Source of the DNA: an uncultured Jannaschia sp.
GTDB lineage: Bacteria > Pseudomonadota > Alphaproteobacteria > Rhodobacterales > Rhodobacteraceae
DNA length: 64,000 nt
NCBI GenBank assembly: GCA_947494145.1
Contig: CANLTZ010000010.1
Span: 1 to 64,000 of the forward strand
Reading direction: 5' to 3'
The position numbers and the translations under genes are program-made. Below, piece by piece: positions 43,408-53,977 of the stretch. Every line of letters starts with the position of its first letter. The stretch's first letter is position 1. The notes below the pieces were generated by a model. It was not told where the DNA came from and searched no databases. It worked only from the letters and a program-made list of their open reading frames with translations.

Positions 43408-45066
43408 ATGTTTGCAAATCGTACCCTTTCCACCATTGCGGCCCTTGCCATTTCAGTGCCCGCGCCCATGGCGCTGGCCGGCGCCGACGACATTGTCGGC
43501 GGGATTATCGGAGGCGTCATTGGCGGCGCCATCGTCAACCATGGTCGTCAAACCCAGCCGCGCACGCGGACCCAGACACGCAGCACCACCGTGCGCCGTG
43601 CCCCGGCGGTTTCGTCCGCGCAGCGCCAGCAGAACCGCGATGTTCAGACCGCGCTCAACTATTTCGGATTTGATGCAGGTGGCGCCGATGGTGTGTTGGG
43701 TCGCCGGTCGCGGGCTGCGATTTCGTCTATGGAATCGTTTCTGGGTCTGCCCCCCGATGGCCAGCTTACCAGCTTCGAGCGGGACATCTTGCTCAGCGCC
43801 CATACGCGCGCTTTGTCCGGCAACCCCGACACGGTGCGTCTCATTTCGACGTCTCCGCTGGGCGCGCGCGCCGCATTGCGGGCACAGAAGGACTTGATGA
43901 CAGGCGGCACCGGCCAGCCCGCCTTGCGCACCACGGGCTACCCAGGTCTGCCGCTGGAAGTGAGCCGTGCGGTGGATGAGGTGGCCGCATCCTCGGACCC
44001 GTCGCCAGAGCAATTGTTGCAGCGATCGGGCTTCATCCAGCTGTCGGATCTGAACGGGGACGGGCGCAACGATTACATTATCGACACATCGTTTTCGGGC
44101 TCGTCTTTCTGGTGTTCGCCGACCGAGTGCAAGACGATGGTCTTCGTCTCGACGCCCGAGGGCTATGCACGCAACGACATGCTGGCGCACTCACCTACGG
44201 CGGCAACGTTCGAATGTTTTGGCGCGTCCTGCCGGCTGAGCGAAGATGCCAATGCGCCGGTCGTGGCTTCCACGCCCGCCTTCCCGGCCCCGGCGGCGCC
44301 CGGCGGCACGACACTGGCAGCCACCGCCCCGGCCGAGGCCGCGCCTGTCGCGCCGGTCCTGCCCAGCTTCGGAGGCGCGGTGGCAGAGCTGTCGCTGGCT
44401 AGCCATTGCGGCAAGGTGAACCTGCTGACGGCCACGCGCGGCGGTTTCGTCGATGTGTCATCTGGGGGTGAACGCAGCGTTGCCCTGGCAGAGCAATTCT
44501 GCCTGGCGCGTAACTTCGCCATAGATGAGGGCGAGCAGATGGTGTCGGCCATGCCAGGCACCACGATGGACATGGTCCAGGCCCAATGCGGCAGCTTCGG
44601 CCCCGCCATGGCCGCGCAACTGACGGCCCTGTCGGCCCGGCCCGAGGCGGATGTGATGACCGAAGTGTCCGCCTTCGCCCTGACCACCGGCATGTCGCCC
44701 GAGCAATTGCGCCAGACCGCGACGCTGTGCCTGGCTGCGGGCTACCGCGCAGACGACATGGATGTGGCCCTGGGATCCGCGCTTTTGATGGTGGCCATGG
44801 GCTCCGCACCCCATGCGGAATTGCTGGGCCACCACCTGAATGACGGCTTCGGGACGGCCAAGCGGCCGGACCTGGCTGTCGAATGGTACAGCACCGCCAT
44901 CCAGGCGTTGCAGGGTGGGGCCACGCCGGTCTTTGCGCCCAACCAACCCGACCGGACGGCATTGCTGGTCTGGGCGGCGGCGCCCGGTCAGGGGGCGGGG
45001 GCGGGTGCCTCGGTCCAGCCTGTGCCCGCAGCGTTGCCCAGCTTCGCAGCGCCCGCGCAGGACTGA
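43408..45066 (+). CDS. Exported protein with peptidoglycan-binding domain
   Basis: This 552-residue protein starts with a signal peptide ([24 protein letters not shown]). A glycine-rich hydrophobic segment ([20 protein letters not shown]) resembles glycine-zipper proteins. A peptidoglycan-binding domain lies at about 75-130 ([41 protein letters not shown]). The middle has [15 protein letters not shown], an EF-hand-like calcium loop. A proline- and alanine-rich linker follows at about 290-320, then a helical C-terminus. No catalytic motif is recognised; a cell-envelope role is likely. Confidence 0.75.
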   Translation: MFANRTLSTIAALAISVPAPMALAGADDIVGGIIGGVIGGAIVNHGRQTQPRTRTQTRSTTVRRAPAVSSAQRQQNRDVQTALNYFGFDAGGADGVLGRRSRAAISSMESFLGLPPDGQLTSFERDILLSAHTRALSGNPDTVRLISTSPLGARAALRAQKDLMTGGTGQPALRTTGYPGLPLEVSRAVDEVAASSDPSPEQLLQRSGFIQLSDLNGDGRNDYIIDTSFSGSSFWCSPTECKTMVFVSTPEGYARNDMLAHSPTAATFECFGASCRLSEDANAPVVASTPAFPAPAAPGGTTLAATAPAEAAPVAPVLPSFGGAVAELSLASHCGKVNLLTATRGGFVDVSSGGERSVALAEQFCLARNFAIDEGEQMVSAMPGTTMDMVQAQCGSFGPAMAAQLTALSARPEADVMTEVSAFALTTGMSPEQLRQTATLCLAAGYRADDMDVALGSALLMVAMGSAPHAELLGHHLNDGFGTAKRPDLAVEWYSTAIQALQGGATPVFAPNQPDRTALLVWAAAPGQGAGAGASVQPVPAALPSFAAPAQD

Positions 45067-45149
45067 TGGATCGGCGCGCCGACGGGGCCATTTTCGGGCT
45101 TCCCTTCGGCGCGTCCCTTCGTTAGAGCCTCGCCACGCTTCGAGGCGAT

Positions 45150-45236
45150 GCGGTCGTGGCGGAATTGGTAGACGCGCAGCGTTGAGGTCGCTGTGGGGTA
45201 ACACCCGTGGAAGTTCGAGTCTTCTCGACCGCACCA
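45150..45236 (+). tRNA. tRNA-Leu (GAG anticodon)
   Basis: The 87-base gene has matching acceptor strands GCGGTCG and CGACCGC, discriminator A and encoded CCA. The anticodon stem CAGCG/CGCTG encloses TT-GAG-GT. The long variable arm is that of a type II tRNA, and the T arm has GTTCGAGTC. It reads leucine CUC/CUU codons. Confidence 0.95.
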
Positions 45237-45292
45237 ACTCGAAGATGGATAGCGCGCCGCCCCTCGGGGCGGCGTTCGCATTTCTGACGCCC

Positions 45293-46288
45293 TTATTCGG
45301 TTGCGTCGGCCAAGGTCACCGGCGGCAACATGGCCGCTTCGCGCAAGCGGTTCAGGTCGCGCAGCGTCATCTGGCCAAGCCAGCCACCCCAGATATCGAG
45401 CATGGGATAGGCACCGATTTCCCTGAGATGGGGCGCGGCCCCGGCAGGGGCGCCCAGTTGCAAAAAGGCCGCCGCAAAGAGGTTATGGCCGAGTTGACGG
45501 CCATCGGCGGACAGGATGGGCAGGGCTTCCTGGAAGGCCGCATTGCTGGAAGCCAGCCTTTGCGCGATGTCTTCCCCGCCGCGGACGCGCAAGCTGCGTT
45601 TGCGCAGCAACGCGTCGGTGCATTCCAAGTCGTGCCAAGCGAAGTCGATGATCAGCGCCGCGGGATAGAGGGCTTGAAGTGGTGCGCTGCGGTCGCTGGC
45701 CAGCAGGTCTTCGGTGGCCCGCCACATAGGCGTCAGGTCAGGCGCATCGAAGGGGCCAGGGCGTATGGCTTGCACGCAGCGCATCACGCAGCGCAGCGAA
45801 AGCGGCTCTGCGCGGGCGGCGCGATCCAGAAGGCCGCGGCGCGTGGTCAAGCTCGCCCCCTGCAGACGCGCGCCGTGGATCAGTCCTGAAATCACAACGG
45901 CATCGTCGGGACGGGCGGCAAGCACGTCCGTCAGGATGGTTTGGCCGCGTGCTAGATGTGCCCGATAGGCGTGTCGGCCCGCTTCCGTGTCGAAGGCCTT
46001 CGGGTCTTTCAGAACTGTCGGGAAATCCGCGTCCAGAAGAACGGCGGCCATCCTGATGGTTGGATCATCGCTGTCGGGCATGGGCAGATCCGCTTCCGGC
46101 AGGTTTCGGCGGACAACCTCCAATAGGCGACGGCTGCTGCAGGGGCGCAGGGCCTCCAGGGTCCGGCCGAACGCCTCCCAATTGGAGGCGTGCAAATCGG
46201 CGATGCCCTGTTTCGCTTCAACCCAGCCTTCAAAAGGATCGCAGGGCGTCTTGTCTCGGACAAAGAGAGAGGAAAGGAGAGCTTTCAC
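45293..46288 (-). CDS. Uncharacterised helical protein
   Basis: This 331-residue protein has no signal peptide, membrane helix or catalytic motif that I recognise. It is mostly amphipathic helices with many alanines and leucines, which suggests a tetratricopeptide-like or other helical-repeat fold. A conserved-looking stretch is HDLECTDALLRKRSLRVRGGEDIAQRLASSNAAF. It lies 40 bases after the PlsC-type acyltransferase stop on the same strand and may be co-transcribed. No function is proposed. Confidence 0.6.
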   Translation of the reverse strand: MKALLSSLFVRDKTPCDPFEGWVEAKQGIADLHASNWEAFGRTLEALRPCSSRRLLEVVRRNLPEADLPMPDSDDPTIRMAAVLLDADFPTVLKDPKAFDTEAGRHAYRAHLARGQTILTDVLAARPDDAVVISGLIHGARLQGASLTTRRGLLDRAARAEPLSLRCVMRCVQAIRPGPFDAPDLTPMWRATEDLLASDRSAPLQALYPAALIIDFAWHDLECTDALLRKRSLRVRGGEDIAQRLASSNAAFQEALPILSADGRQLGHNLFAAAFLQLGAPAGAAPHLREIGAYPMLDIWGGWLGQMTLRDLNRLREAAMLPPVTLADATE

Positions 46289-46328
46289 GCGTTCGAAGAC
46301 TTTTGGCTTAGGTTTCCCAATCGCCGCG

Positions 46329-47201
46329 TCACGCAGGGCGGGGCCACCAACCGCGACCAGCGGGACGATTGTCGGTCAGCTTGATTTCACCGTGCCGTTC
46401 GGAGCCCAGGCGCAACGTGGCGTCGCGCAGCACTTCGATGCCCGAAGCCGCGTCTTTTGGCAGGGCAGCCCCGTCAATGGGGCGGCCCACGGTCACGTGG
46501 TAAGGCTGCACATCCTTGTTGAGCGTTTCATGGAACAAGGTGATATCGCGCAATGTCGGGTGGATCGCGTCGAAGGCGTAGAACATCGCCGAATTACGCG
46601 CACGGATATGAACGGGGATAACGGGCAACTGGAACTTGCGAGCGATCATCGCGGCCGAGGCCATCCAGGGCCGTTCATGCAGGCGCAGGCCTTGCCGTTT
46701 GGCCAGGCGGCCCGAGGGGAAGATGACACCCAAGCGCCCTTCTTCCAGTGCGGCGCGCGTCTGGGTCATCGTTTCGCGTGTCTTGGTCACGGTCCGTTTG
46801 TCGGCGCGCCATTCCACCGGAATGATCAGATCGGCAAATTGCGGCAACACGCGGATGATGTCGCTATTGGCATAGATAAACGCGTCCGAGCGGCGCCGCT
46901 TGACCTGATCTTGAAGGATGATCCCGTCGGCGATGCCGGTGGGGTGGTTGGCCACGATCAGGGCGGGCCCGGTGCGGGGAATATTCTCGACCCCGGTTGC
47001 CGTGACGCGCCGCGCGATGCGGCGGGCCAGGTCTTCCATGATGCGCGCGACGTGCAGGCCTTCGTAGGACGCACCGATTTCCACCGTGCGTTCATAGGCG
47101 AGCAAACGGTTCAGAACCACCTTCGCGGAGCGGGCGGAAAGGGAGGATCTGAAGAGCCACGGGGCTCTCTCGGCGATCAACGGGTCGAGACGGTCGCGCA
47201 T
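46329..47201 (-). CDS. PlsC-type lysophospholipid acyltransferase
   Basis: This 290-residue protein has the acyltransferase motif NHPTGIADGIIL near 108-119, an HxxxxxD variant in which the His and Asp are one residue further apart than in most PlsC proteins. FPSGRLAKR near 175 stands in place of FPEGT. It should acylate a lysophospholipid or ornithine-type lipid at the inner membrane. The C-terminus reaches EIKLTDNRPAGRGWW. It starts 143 bases from the SDR gene end; no partner is obvious. Confidence 0.78.
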   Translation of the reverse strand: MRDRLDPLIAERAPWLFRSSLSARSAKVVLNRLLAYERTVEIGASYEGLHVARIMEDLARRIARRVTATGVENIPRTGPALIVANHPTGIADGIILQDQVKRRRSDAFIYANSDIIRVLPQFADLIIPVEWRADKRTVTKTRETMTQTRAALEEGRLGVIFPSGRLAKRQGLRLHERPWMASAAMIARKFQLPVIPVHIRARNSAMFYAFDAIHPTLRDITLFHETLNKDVQPYHVTVGRPIDGAALPKDAASGIEVLRDATLRLGSERHGEIKLTDNRPAGRGWWPRPA

Positions 47202-47344
47202 GACGCCCCTTCATCATGTGTCCGTAACAGGGCTATGACAGCCCCGACTCACGTGGCCTATTTTCAAGGCGATGGTGCGTGGCGGCTATCAAAAAGCGAA
47301 ACCGGGGGCGAGCCCTGCGGATTTGTGCGCATGGCGGCGGCGCA

Positions 47345-48076
47345 TCATCGCCCGCCGGAGACGTCCAGAACGCTATCGGTGACATAGCTGGCGGCATCGC
47401 TCAGCAGCCACAAAATGGCCTGCGCGACTTCGTCGGCGGTGCCTGCGCGGCCCATGGGGATCTGTGCGCTCAACTCTGCCACGCGGTTGGGTTGGCCGCC
47501 TTTGGCGTGGATCGGTGTCTCGATGATGCCGGGCCGGATGGCGGTCACGCGGATGCCTTTGGGGGCCAATTCCTGGGCCAGGCCCTTTGAAAAGACCTCC
47601 AGCCCGCCTTTGGTGGCGGCGTAGTCCACATATTGATTGGGGGAGCCGAAGCGCGCCGCGGCCGAACTGATGTTGACGATGGCCGCGCCGGCGTCCATGC
47701 GCCGCGCTGCCTGGCCCGCCACCAGCATCGGCGACGTTAGGTTCACCGCGACCATACGGGCCAAGCGGGCGGCGGTGAAATCGGTGACCGGGCTGGCCAC
47801 ATCCACCATGCCCGCATTGTTGACCAACGCATCGAGTTGGTCGTGATCGCGGTCGATCTGCGCGAACAGGTCCGCGACATTGTCCGGCTCGGCCATGTCG
47901 GCGCGGTGGATGGTCACGCGGGCACCGGCGTCGCGGCAGGCCTCTGCCGTTTCCCCGATACCGGCTTGGTTGTGGTTGTAATGCAGCGCCAGGTCATAGT
48001 CGGGCGCTGCCAATCGTGCGGTGGCCGCCCCGATGCCAGAGGAAGCACCAGTGACCAGCATGGTCGGTCGCGTCAT
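47345..48076 (-). CDS. Short-chain dehydrogenase
   Basis: This 243-residue SDR has the TGASSGIG loop at about 9-16, NNAG near 87-90, and the catalytic Tyr-x3-Lys (YAATK) near 157. It ends SVLDVSGGR, the usual family end. The sequence fits sugar or acyl reductases equally. Its ATG overlaps the preceding hydrolase stop by four bases, so the two are coupled. Confidence 0.86.
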   Translation of the reverse strand: MTRPTMLVTGASSGIGAATARLAAPDYDLALHYNHNQAGIGETAEACRDAGARVTIHRADMAEPDNVADLFAQIDRDHDQLDALVNNAGMVDVASPVTDFTAARLARMVAVNLTSPMLVAGQAARRMDAGAAIVNISSAAARFGSPNQYVDYAATKGGLEVFSKGLAQELAPKGIRVTAIRPGIIETPIHAKGGQPNRVAELSAQIPMGRAGTADEVAQAILWLLSDAASYVTDSVLDVSGGR

Positions 48077-49359
48077 TGCCCGCCCGCGAGCCGTTCAAGG
48101 CGCAGCCCCGCCGCGCTTCGGTTGGGAAAGCCTTTCCAGTACGTATGGCCTGGCCCTTCCGTGCCGCTGTCATCCACCTCCCAAACGCCATCGCTGGCAT
48201 TGGGCACAAGGTCCAGGAAGTCAGCCTTCGCCGCCTCGCCTTTCAAGTGCTGGTCCAGGAAGGCCGTGACGAAATGGGCCAAGATATTGTTCATACGCAC
48301 ATTGTCCCAGACCGGGTCGGCGTAGTGCTCGAACGGGGCCCAACCCAAAGGCTCGGACACGGCATAGGATTCGGCCGGGGCGGGCATGGGGGCGGCGGCG
48401 TTGTGGTTGGCATTCTCGAAGGTCAAAAGCAGGCGGTCGGTGCCGGTGGTTTCCTCGAAGATCGACCGCATGGCGGGATAGCTGCTGACATCGTCCACGC
48501 CGCCCGCGACGATCATCAACGGTGTCTCGATACCCGCCAGCCCATCTGCATCCCAAAAGTCGCGGTTGCGGCCCCAGGGACCGATTGCGACCAGGGCCTG
48601 CACGCGGTCGTCTTGCAGGGCGGCATGGGCCTCGCTTCCCGCCAGATGCCGCGCCAGCAGGTCACCGGGCGCGTTGAAAGCGGCGGGCTCGCGCCGGTCG
48701 ATGGCGGATTGGCTGAGCCCGCCACCCCCGAAGATGAGCGCGCCATAGCCGCCCATGGAATAGCCCACGACGCCCACGGCATCGTCGTCCACGATGGCGC
48801 CAATGGGGCCGTCCAGAGCGGCCATTGCATCGACGATGAAGGCCTGATCCACGGGCCGGTTCACCAGCGTCGAGGGGAAGGGCCCCTGGTCGTCATAGGT
48901 GGAGTCGGGGTGGTCGATGGAAACGGTGACATAGCCCTTGGAGGCCAGATTTTCGCCCAGATGGCTCATCAAGAAGCGGTTGCCCGGATAGCCGTGGCTG
49001 ATCAGGACAAGAGGGAAGGACCCGTCCGCCGGGTCGGCGCCACGCGCGGCCTGGCCCTGCAATTCGACTTCGGTCACCCCGTCGCGCAGCAGCGCGGTAT
49101 AGCTGCCGCCGGACGCGGTGCCGGGGGCCGCGGGATACCAGATTTCCACTGTCAGGGCGCGGGGCGCGGTGGGCGCGCTGTCATCGGTGGCGGCCAGCAC
49201 GTCGACGCGGTCCGGGTCGGTGAAGGTCATGGTCTCGACGCCCACCGGGAAGGCGCCGAGGGCGGCCAATTCCGGCGCGTCAGGCCGGATCTGGTCGATG
49301 CGGTTTTCGGCTGCCAGCGGGGTCGCCGCAAGGCAGAGGGCCAGGGTCGCGTATCGCAT
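48073..49359 (-). CDS. Exported alpha/beta hydrolase (dienelactone hydrolase / PAF acetylhydrolase-like)
   Basis: This 428-residue protein has a signal peptide (MRYATLALCLAATPLAA). The nucleophile elbow is GYSMGG near 196-201, within VVGYSMGGYGALIFG. The oxyanion-side segment is LVLISHGYPGNRFLMSHL. Acid and His candidates lie near 290 (VAGGVDDVSS) and 320 (ENANHNAAA). It resembles secreted esterases of the platelet-activating-factor acetylhydrolase type. The ATG at 49359 is chosen to begin the signal peptide. Confidence 0.8.
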   Translation of the reverse strand: MRYATLALCLAATPLAAENRIDQIRPDAPELAALGAFPVGVETMTFTDPDRVDVLAATDDSAPTAPRALTVEIWYPAAPGTASGGSYTALLRDGVTEVELQGQAARGADPADGSFPLVLISHGYPGNRFLMSHLGENLASKGYVTVSIDHPDSTYDDQGPFPSTLVNRPVDQAFIVDAMAALDGPIGAIVDDDAVGVVGYSMGGYGALIFGGGGLSQSAIDRREPAAFNAPGDLLARHLAGSEAHAALQDDRVQALVAIGPWGRNRDFWDADGLAGIETPLMIVAGGVDDVSSYPAMRSIFEETTGTDRLLLTFENANHNAAAPMPAPAESYAVSEPLGWAPFEHYADPVWDNVRMNNILAHFVTAFLDQHLKGEAAKADFLDLVPNASDGVWEVDDSGTEGPGHTYWKGFPNRSAAGLRLERLAGGQ

Positions 49360-49596
49360 GTCTTTGGTCCTTCCGGTGTGGGTCGAGGGTCTTCGTTCTT
49401 GTCTCTTGGCGCAACTCGCCTGCGGCACGGAATCAAGGGGCTTCAGCCCCGCCGGGCCTGCGCCGATCCGGTTGGTGTCCCGCGTCGAAGGGCTGTTCGA
49501 CGGACTTGGCTTCGATAAGTGCTTCGCACCACCGTCGAAGCACTGCTCCGCGGCCAGACGCTGGCCCGGCTCCTATCTTCGCAGGCAAGGCCTGCA

Positions 49597-52131
49597 TTAG
49601 CCGCGCATCCGCGTGACCATTTCGCTCAGGTCCCGGCTTTGGGCGCCGTCGGCCAATCCGTCGAGCGCTTGGCGCATCAAGGCCTGGCGGTCGGCGTCAT
49701 AGCGCCGCCATGTCTCAAACGCGGACGACATCCGCGCAGCCGTTTGCGGATTGCTGGCGTCGAGCTTCAGAAGCCAATCTGCCAGGAAGGCGTAGCCCGC
49801 ACCGTTGGCGGAATGGAAGCCCGCCGGGTTGCCCGCGGTCAGCCCCCCGATGACGGACCGGAAGCGGTTCGGATTGGCCATGTCGAAATCCGGATGATCG
49901 CAAAGCGCTTGGGCCACGGCGACGGCTTTGTCCGGCGCGGCATGGATCACCTGGGCCGAAAACCACTTGTCCATGACGAGCCGGTCCTGCTTCCACTCGG
50001 CCTCGAACGCGGCTGCGATGTCGGGATCGCCCGCATCCAGCAGGCAGGTGAAGGCAGACATCCGTTCCGTCATGTTGTCGGCGGCGGCATAGGCGGCGCG
50101 CGCCGCCGCGCCCTTGTCGAGCAGGGTTTGCAGCCACAAGAGCGCCGCGCCCAGCGACCGCTTGCCCGCATCTGCGGCCACCGGCGCATAGGCGCCTGGG
50201 ATGGCAACGGCGTCGCGCAAGACGGGCAGGTCCCCCGACAGGCGGTTGGCAATGGCCGCGCGGGCGGCACGGCGGGTGGCGTGGATGGCGTCGGGGTCCG
50301 GCACCACGCCCATATCGTGGAGCGTTTGGGCCAGGTCGTCTTCCGACGGCAGGCCCAGGGCCAGGGCGCGGAAGGCGGGCGAGGCGCTGTCATCGCGGAC
50401 CAGTTTCGCCAGGGCATCGAGCCAGCCCTCGTCGAAATCCGTGCCATCGGTCAGGGCTGCGACCAAGCGGCCCTTGGCCAGCCCGCGCGCCGCTTCCCAG
50501 CGGGTGAAAGGGTCGGTGTCATGGGCCAGGAGGGTCAGCCGGTCGGTGTCCGATGTTTCGTGGCGCAAGATGACGGGGGCAGAGAAGCCGCGCAGCATGG
50601 ACAGGACAGGGCGCTCTGCGGTCTCGATTTCGATCACGTCGGAGGTTTCCGACAACGCGTGGATGCGGGTGGGCGCCAGTTCTGCCCCGTCGGCGCCCAG
50701 CAGCCCGAAGGCCAGGGGGATGACCATGGGCGCCTTGTCGGTCTGGCCAGGGGTCGACGGCACGTCTTGCATGATTTCAAGGCGGTATGTGCCGTTCTTA
50801 AAGTCCTCACGCAGGGTAACCACAGGCGTGCCTGCCTGCGAATACCACAGCTTGAACTGGGTCAAGTCGCGGTCTGCTGCCGTCTCAAAACAGGCGAGCC
50901 AGTCTTCGATGGTGCAGGCCCGGCCATCATGGCGCTCAAAGTAAAGCTGGCAGCCCGCGGCATAGGCGTCGTCCCCGATGAGAACCTTGAGCATGCGGAT
51001 GACCTCGGCGCCCTTTTCGTAGACCGTGGCGGTGTAGAAATTGTTGATCTCCACAAAGCTTTCGGGCCGGACTGGGTGGGCTAACGGCCCGGCATCTTCG
51101 CGGAACTGGCGCGCGCGCAGGGTCAGGACATCGCCGATGCGTTGGACGGCGGCGTCGCGGGCATCGGCCATGAAGCTTTGGTCGCGAAAGACCGTCAGCC
51201 CTTCCTTCAGACAAAGCTGGAACCAGTCGCGGCAGGTGATCCGGTTGCCCGTCCAATTGTGGAAGTATTCGTGGGCCACGATCCGTTCGATATTGGCGTA
51301 ATCGGCATCGGTGGCACTGTCCGGGCTGGCCAGGACGTAGCGCGAATTGAAGATGTTGAGGCCCTTGTTTTCCATGGCCCCCATGTTGAAATCGTCCACC
51401 GCCACGATGTTGAAGACCGATAGATCGTAGGCGCGGCCATAGACCTGTTCGTCCCAAAGCATGGAACGTTTGAGCGCATCGAGCGCATAGGCCGTGCGCC
51501 CCTCATCCCCGGGCCGTACCCAGATGTTGAGCGCGACATCGCGCCCCTCGGATGTGGTGAAGGTGTCGGGTGTGGCGACCAGATCGCCGGCCACCAGCGC
51601 GAACAGATAGGTGGGTTTGGGCCAGGGGTCGTGCCACTTGCCAGGCCCGACTTCGTCGCCGTTGGAGAGAAGGACGGGCAGGTCGGATTCGATTTCGACG
51701 TCGTAGGTGGCCATGACGTCGGGGCGGTCCAGCATCCAGGTGATGCGGCGGAAGCCCTCGGCCTCGCATTGGGTGCAATACATGCCCTTGGACATGTAAA
51801 GGCCCGACAGTGCCTTGTTCGCTTCGGGTGCGATTTCCACTTCGGTTTCCAGAAGGAATGCGTCGGGCGTGTCCGTCAGGGTCATCTTGTCGCCGGCGAT
51901 CGTGGGGTGGATGTCGTCGCCGTCCAGCCGCACCGCCAATGTGTTGAGTCCTTCGCCATCCAGCACCATGTCGCCGGGCCCCTGCCGCTGGCAGGTTAGG
52001 CGCGCCATGACATGGGTGGCGTGCGGGTCCAGCCGGATGTGCAAATCCACATGGGTCACCGTGACCGGAACAGGGGCGTAGTCCTTGAGGTAAACGGTCT
52101 CGCCCCGCTGGGCAGGTTCGGCGTCGCGCAT
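49597..52131 (-). CDS. pepN: Aminopeptidase N
   Basis: This 844-residue cytoplasmic zinc aminopeptidase has GAMENKGLNIFN at about 257-268 and the zinc site HEYFHNWTGNR (HExxH) at about 292-302, with the third ligand Glu about 18 residues on. The C-terminal half is the helical DUF3458 part of the E. coli type. Length is close to the usual 870. The ATG at 52131 starts MRDAEPAQRGETVYLKDY; the longer frame start adds an unrelated 60 residues. Confidence 0.95.
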   Translation of the reverse strand: MRDAEPAQRGETVYLKDYAPVPVTVTHVDLHIRLDPHATHVMARLTCQRQGPGDMVLDGEGLNTLAVRLDGDDIHPTIAGDKMTLTDTPDAFLLETEVEIAPEANKALSGLYMSKGMYCTQCEAEGFRRITWMLDRPDVMATYDVEIESDLPVLLSNGDEVGPGKWHDPWPKPTYLFALVAGDLVATPDTFTTSEGRDVALNIWVRPGDEGRTAYALDALKRSMLWDEQVYGRAYDLSVFNIVAVDDFNMGAMENKGLNIFNSRYVLASPDSATDADYANIERIVAHEYFHNWTGNRITCRDWFQLCLKEGLTVFRDQSFMADARDAAVQRIGDVLTLRARQFREDAGPLAHPVRPESFVEINNFYTATVYEKGAEVIRMLKVLIGDDAYAAGCQLYFERHDGRACTIEDWLACFETAADRDLTQFKLWYSQAGTPVVTLREDFKNGTYRLEIMQDVPSTPGQTDKAPMVIPLAFGLLGADGAELAPTRIHALSETSDVIEIETAERPVLSMLRGFSAPVILRHETSDTDRLTLLAHDTDPFTRWEAARGLAKGRLVAALTDGTDFDEGWLDALAKLVRDDSASPAFRALALGLPSEDDLAQTLHDMGVVPDPDAIHATRRAARAAIANRLSGDLPVLRDAVAIPGAYAPVAADAGKRSLGAALLWLQTLLDKGAAARAAYAAADNMTERMSAFTCLLDAGDPDIAAAFEAEWKQDRLVMDKWFSAQVIHAAPDKAVAVAQALCDHPDFDMANPNRFRSVIGGLTAGNPAGFHSANGAGYAFLADWLLKLDASNPQTAARMSSAFETWRRYDADRQALMRQALDGLADGAQSRDLSEMVTRMRG

Positions 52132-52264
52132 GGGCTCAGATCTCCTTCGTTGAGGCAAGCGTAGGTCGCTGCCCGGGGCGCCGCCAGTGGGATCTTGTCT
52201 TCCCTGGCCGCAATCCTTGGCGGCGGGGGCTTGACCTGGGCGGGCGGCGCCCAAGGTCCTGCCC

Positions 52265-53746
52265 ATGGGCGAGCCTGTGACGATCCTTTGGTTCAAGCGC
52301 GATTTGCGCATTGCCGACCACCCGGCGCTGGCATCGGTATCGGGGCCTGTCGTGCCGCTTTACATTGCGGAGCCAAAGGCATGGGCCCAACCAGATGCCA
52401 GCGCACGGCAATGGGCATTCGTGGCCGAAGCCCTGGCGGAACTGCGCGCCGATTTGGCCGCACGGGGCGCGCCCCTGGTCATTCGCGTGGGGGAGCCGGT
52501 CGCTGTGTTCGAGGCGTTGCGCCAAGTCAGGCCCATCGCACGGCTAGTTAGCCATCAGGAAACCGGGCTGCGCTGGTCATGGGATCGGGACCGCCGGGTG
52601 GCGGCTTGGGCGCGGGCGCACCGGATTGCGTGGGATGAGCCGGTGGATAGCGGTGTGATCCGGCGTCTGGACACGCGGGACCGTTGGGCGGGGCGGCGCG
52701 ATGCGTTTCTGCGCGCGCCGCTGGCCGAGCTTCCGGCGGTCTTGGAAGGCCCCGAGGTTGCGCCGGGGCCGGTCCCGGACGCCGCGGCGTTGGGTCTGGC
52801 CGCAGACCCTTGTCCCGGGCGGCAGCCGGGTGGGCGGCGCGCGGGATTGGCGCTGCTGGACAGCTTCCTCGACCACCGGGCCGAGACCTACCGCGCGGCC
52901 ATGTCCTCCCCAGTCACGGCAGAAGATGCCTGTTCCCGCCTGTCGGCCCATCTTGCCTGGGGTACGCTTTCGGTGCGCGAAACCCACCGGGCCGCTGCCG
53001 CGCGCCTGGCCGACAGCCCCCACAAGGCGGCGTTGCGCGCCTTCATCTCGCGCCTGGCTTGGCGCGACCACTTCACCCAGAAGCTCGAAGACTTCCCCGA
53101 TTTGGACCGCCGCTGCATGCATCCCGCCTTCGACGGAATCCGCGACACCGATCCGTCGCTGTTGGAGGCCTGGGCCGAGGGCCGCACGGGCTTGCCCTTT
53201 GTGGATGCCTGCATGCGCTATGCCCGGGCGACGGGTTGGCTGAACTTCCGGATGCGCGCCATGGTGCAGGCGGTGGCGAGCTATCATCTATGGCTCGATT
53301 GGCGCGATAGCGCGCCGGTTCTGGCTCGACTTTGGACGGATTACGCGCCCGGCATCCATTTCGCGCAGGCGCAGATGCAATCCGGGGTCACCGGCATCAA
53401 TCAGCTGCGCATCTACAACCCCATCAAACAGGGCCGCGATCAGGATCCGACAGGGGTATTCACGCGGCGTTGGGTGCCGGAATTGGCCGCGTTGCCCGTC
53501 GATCTGGTGCAGGAGCCGTGGCGCGCAGCGTCACCGCCAAGGGATTACCCCGCCCCCATCGTGGATGTGGCCGAGACCGCCCGCGCCGCACGGGCGCGCA
53601 TCGGTGCAGCCCGGCAGAGCCCCGATTTTCAGCACGTCGCGGCGCAGATCGTGGCGCGGCACGGCTCGCGCAAGGGGCCGTCGGACCGGCGGCCGCGGGC
53701 GGCGAAGCGGCGGGGCGATGCCCGGCAAGGGGAACTCAACCTCTGA
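52265..53746 (+). CDS. Cryptochrome/photolyase family protein (deoxyribodipyrimidine photolyase)
   Basis: This 493-residue flavoprotein has the N-terminal antenna domain ([16 protein letters not shown]) and the C-terminal FAD domain ([35 protein letters not shown], then [38 protein letters not shown]). It should repair pyrimidine dimers using blue light. The C-terminal tail is basic ([19 protein letters not shown]). It overlaps the DUF2256 gene by one base. The class (CPD, 6-4 or cryptochrome) cannot be fixed from sequence reading alone. Confidence 0.9.
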   Translation: MGEPVTILWFKRDLRIADHPALASVSGPVVPLYIAEPKAWAQPDASARQWAFVAEALAELRADLAARGAPLVIRVGEPVAVFEALRQVRPIARLVSHQETGLRWSWDRDRRVAAWARAHRIAWDEPVDSGVIRRLDTRDRWAGRRDAFLRAPLAELPAVLEGPEVAPGPVPDAAALGLAADPCPGRQPGGRRAGLALLDSFLDHRAETYRAAMSSPVTAEDACSRLSAHLAWGTLSVRETHRAAAARLADSPHKAALRAFISRLAWRDHFTQKLEDFPDLDRRCMHPAFDGIRDTDPSLLEAWAEGRTGLPFVDACMRYARATGWLNFRMRAMVQAVASYHLWLDWRDSAPVLARLWTDYAPGIHFAQAQMQSGVTGINQLRIYNPIKQGRDQDPTGVFTRRWVPELAALPVDLVQEPWRAASPPRDYPAPIVDVAETARAARARIGAARQSPDFQHVAAQIVARHGSRKGPSDRRPRAAKRRGDARQGELNL

Positions 53747-53901
53747 TGGCGCGGATGCGACGCAAATCCGAGCTGCCCAGCAAGGTCTGCGCCACCTGCG
53801 GACGCCCGTTTTCATGGCGTAAGAAATGGGCAAAGGTCTGGGATGACGTGAAGTATTGCTCGGAAAAGTGTCGATCCAACCGAAGTGTTAACAAGAGTTG
53901 A
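53746..53901 (+). CDS. DUF2256 small zinc-ribbon protein
   Basis: This 51-residue protein reads [21 protein letters not shown], with the C-x2-C and later C-x3-C pairs ([26 protein letters not shown]) of DUF2256. The family is found beside photolyases and cryptochromes in many bacteria. Its ATG overlaps the photolyase stop as TGATG, so the two are made together. The role is unknown. Confidence 0.88.
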   Translation: MARMRRKSELPSKVCATCGRPFSWRKKWAKVWDDVKYCSEKCRSNRSVNKS

Positions 53902-53977
53902 TGGCAACTTATTGCCGACCAAGACCTTACGCGCTACTCCACCGCCGATAGCAGCCCGGGGTATATGCGGAGACACC

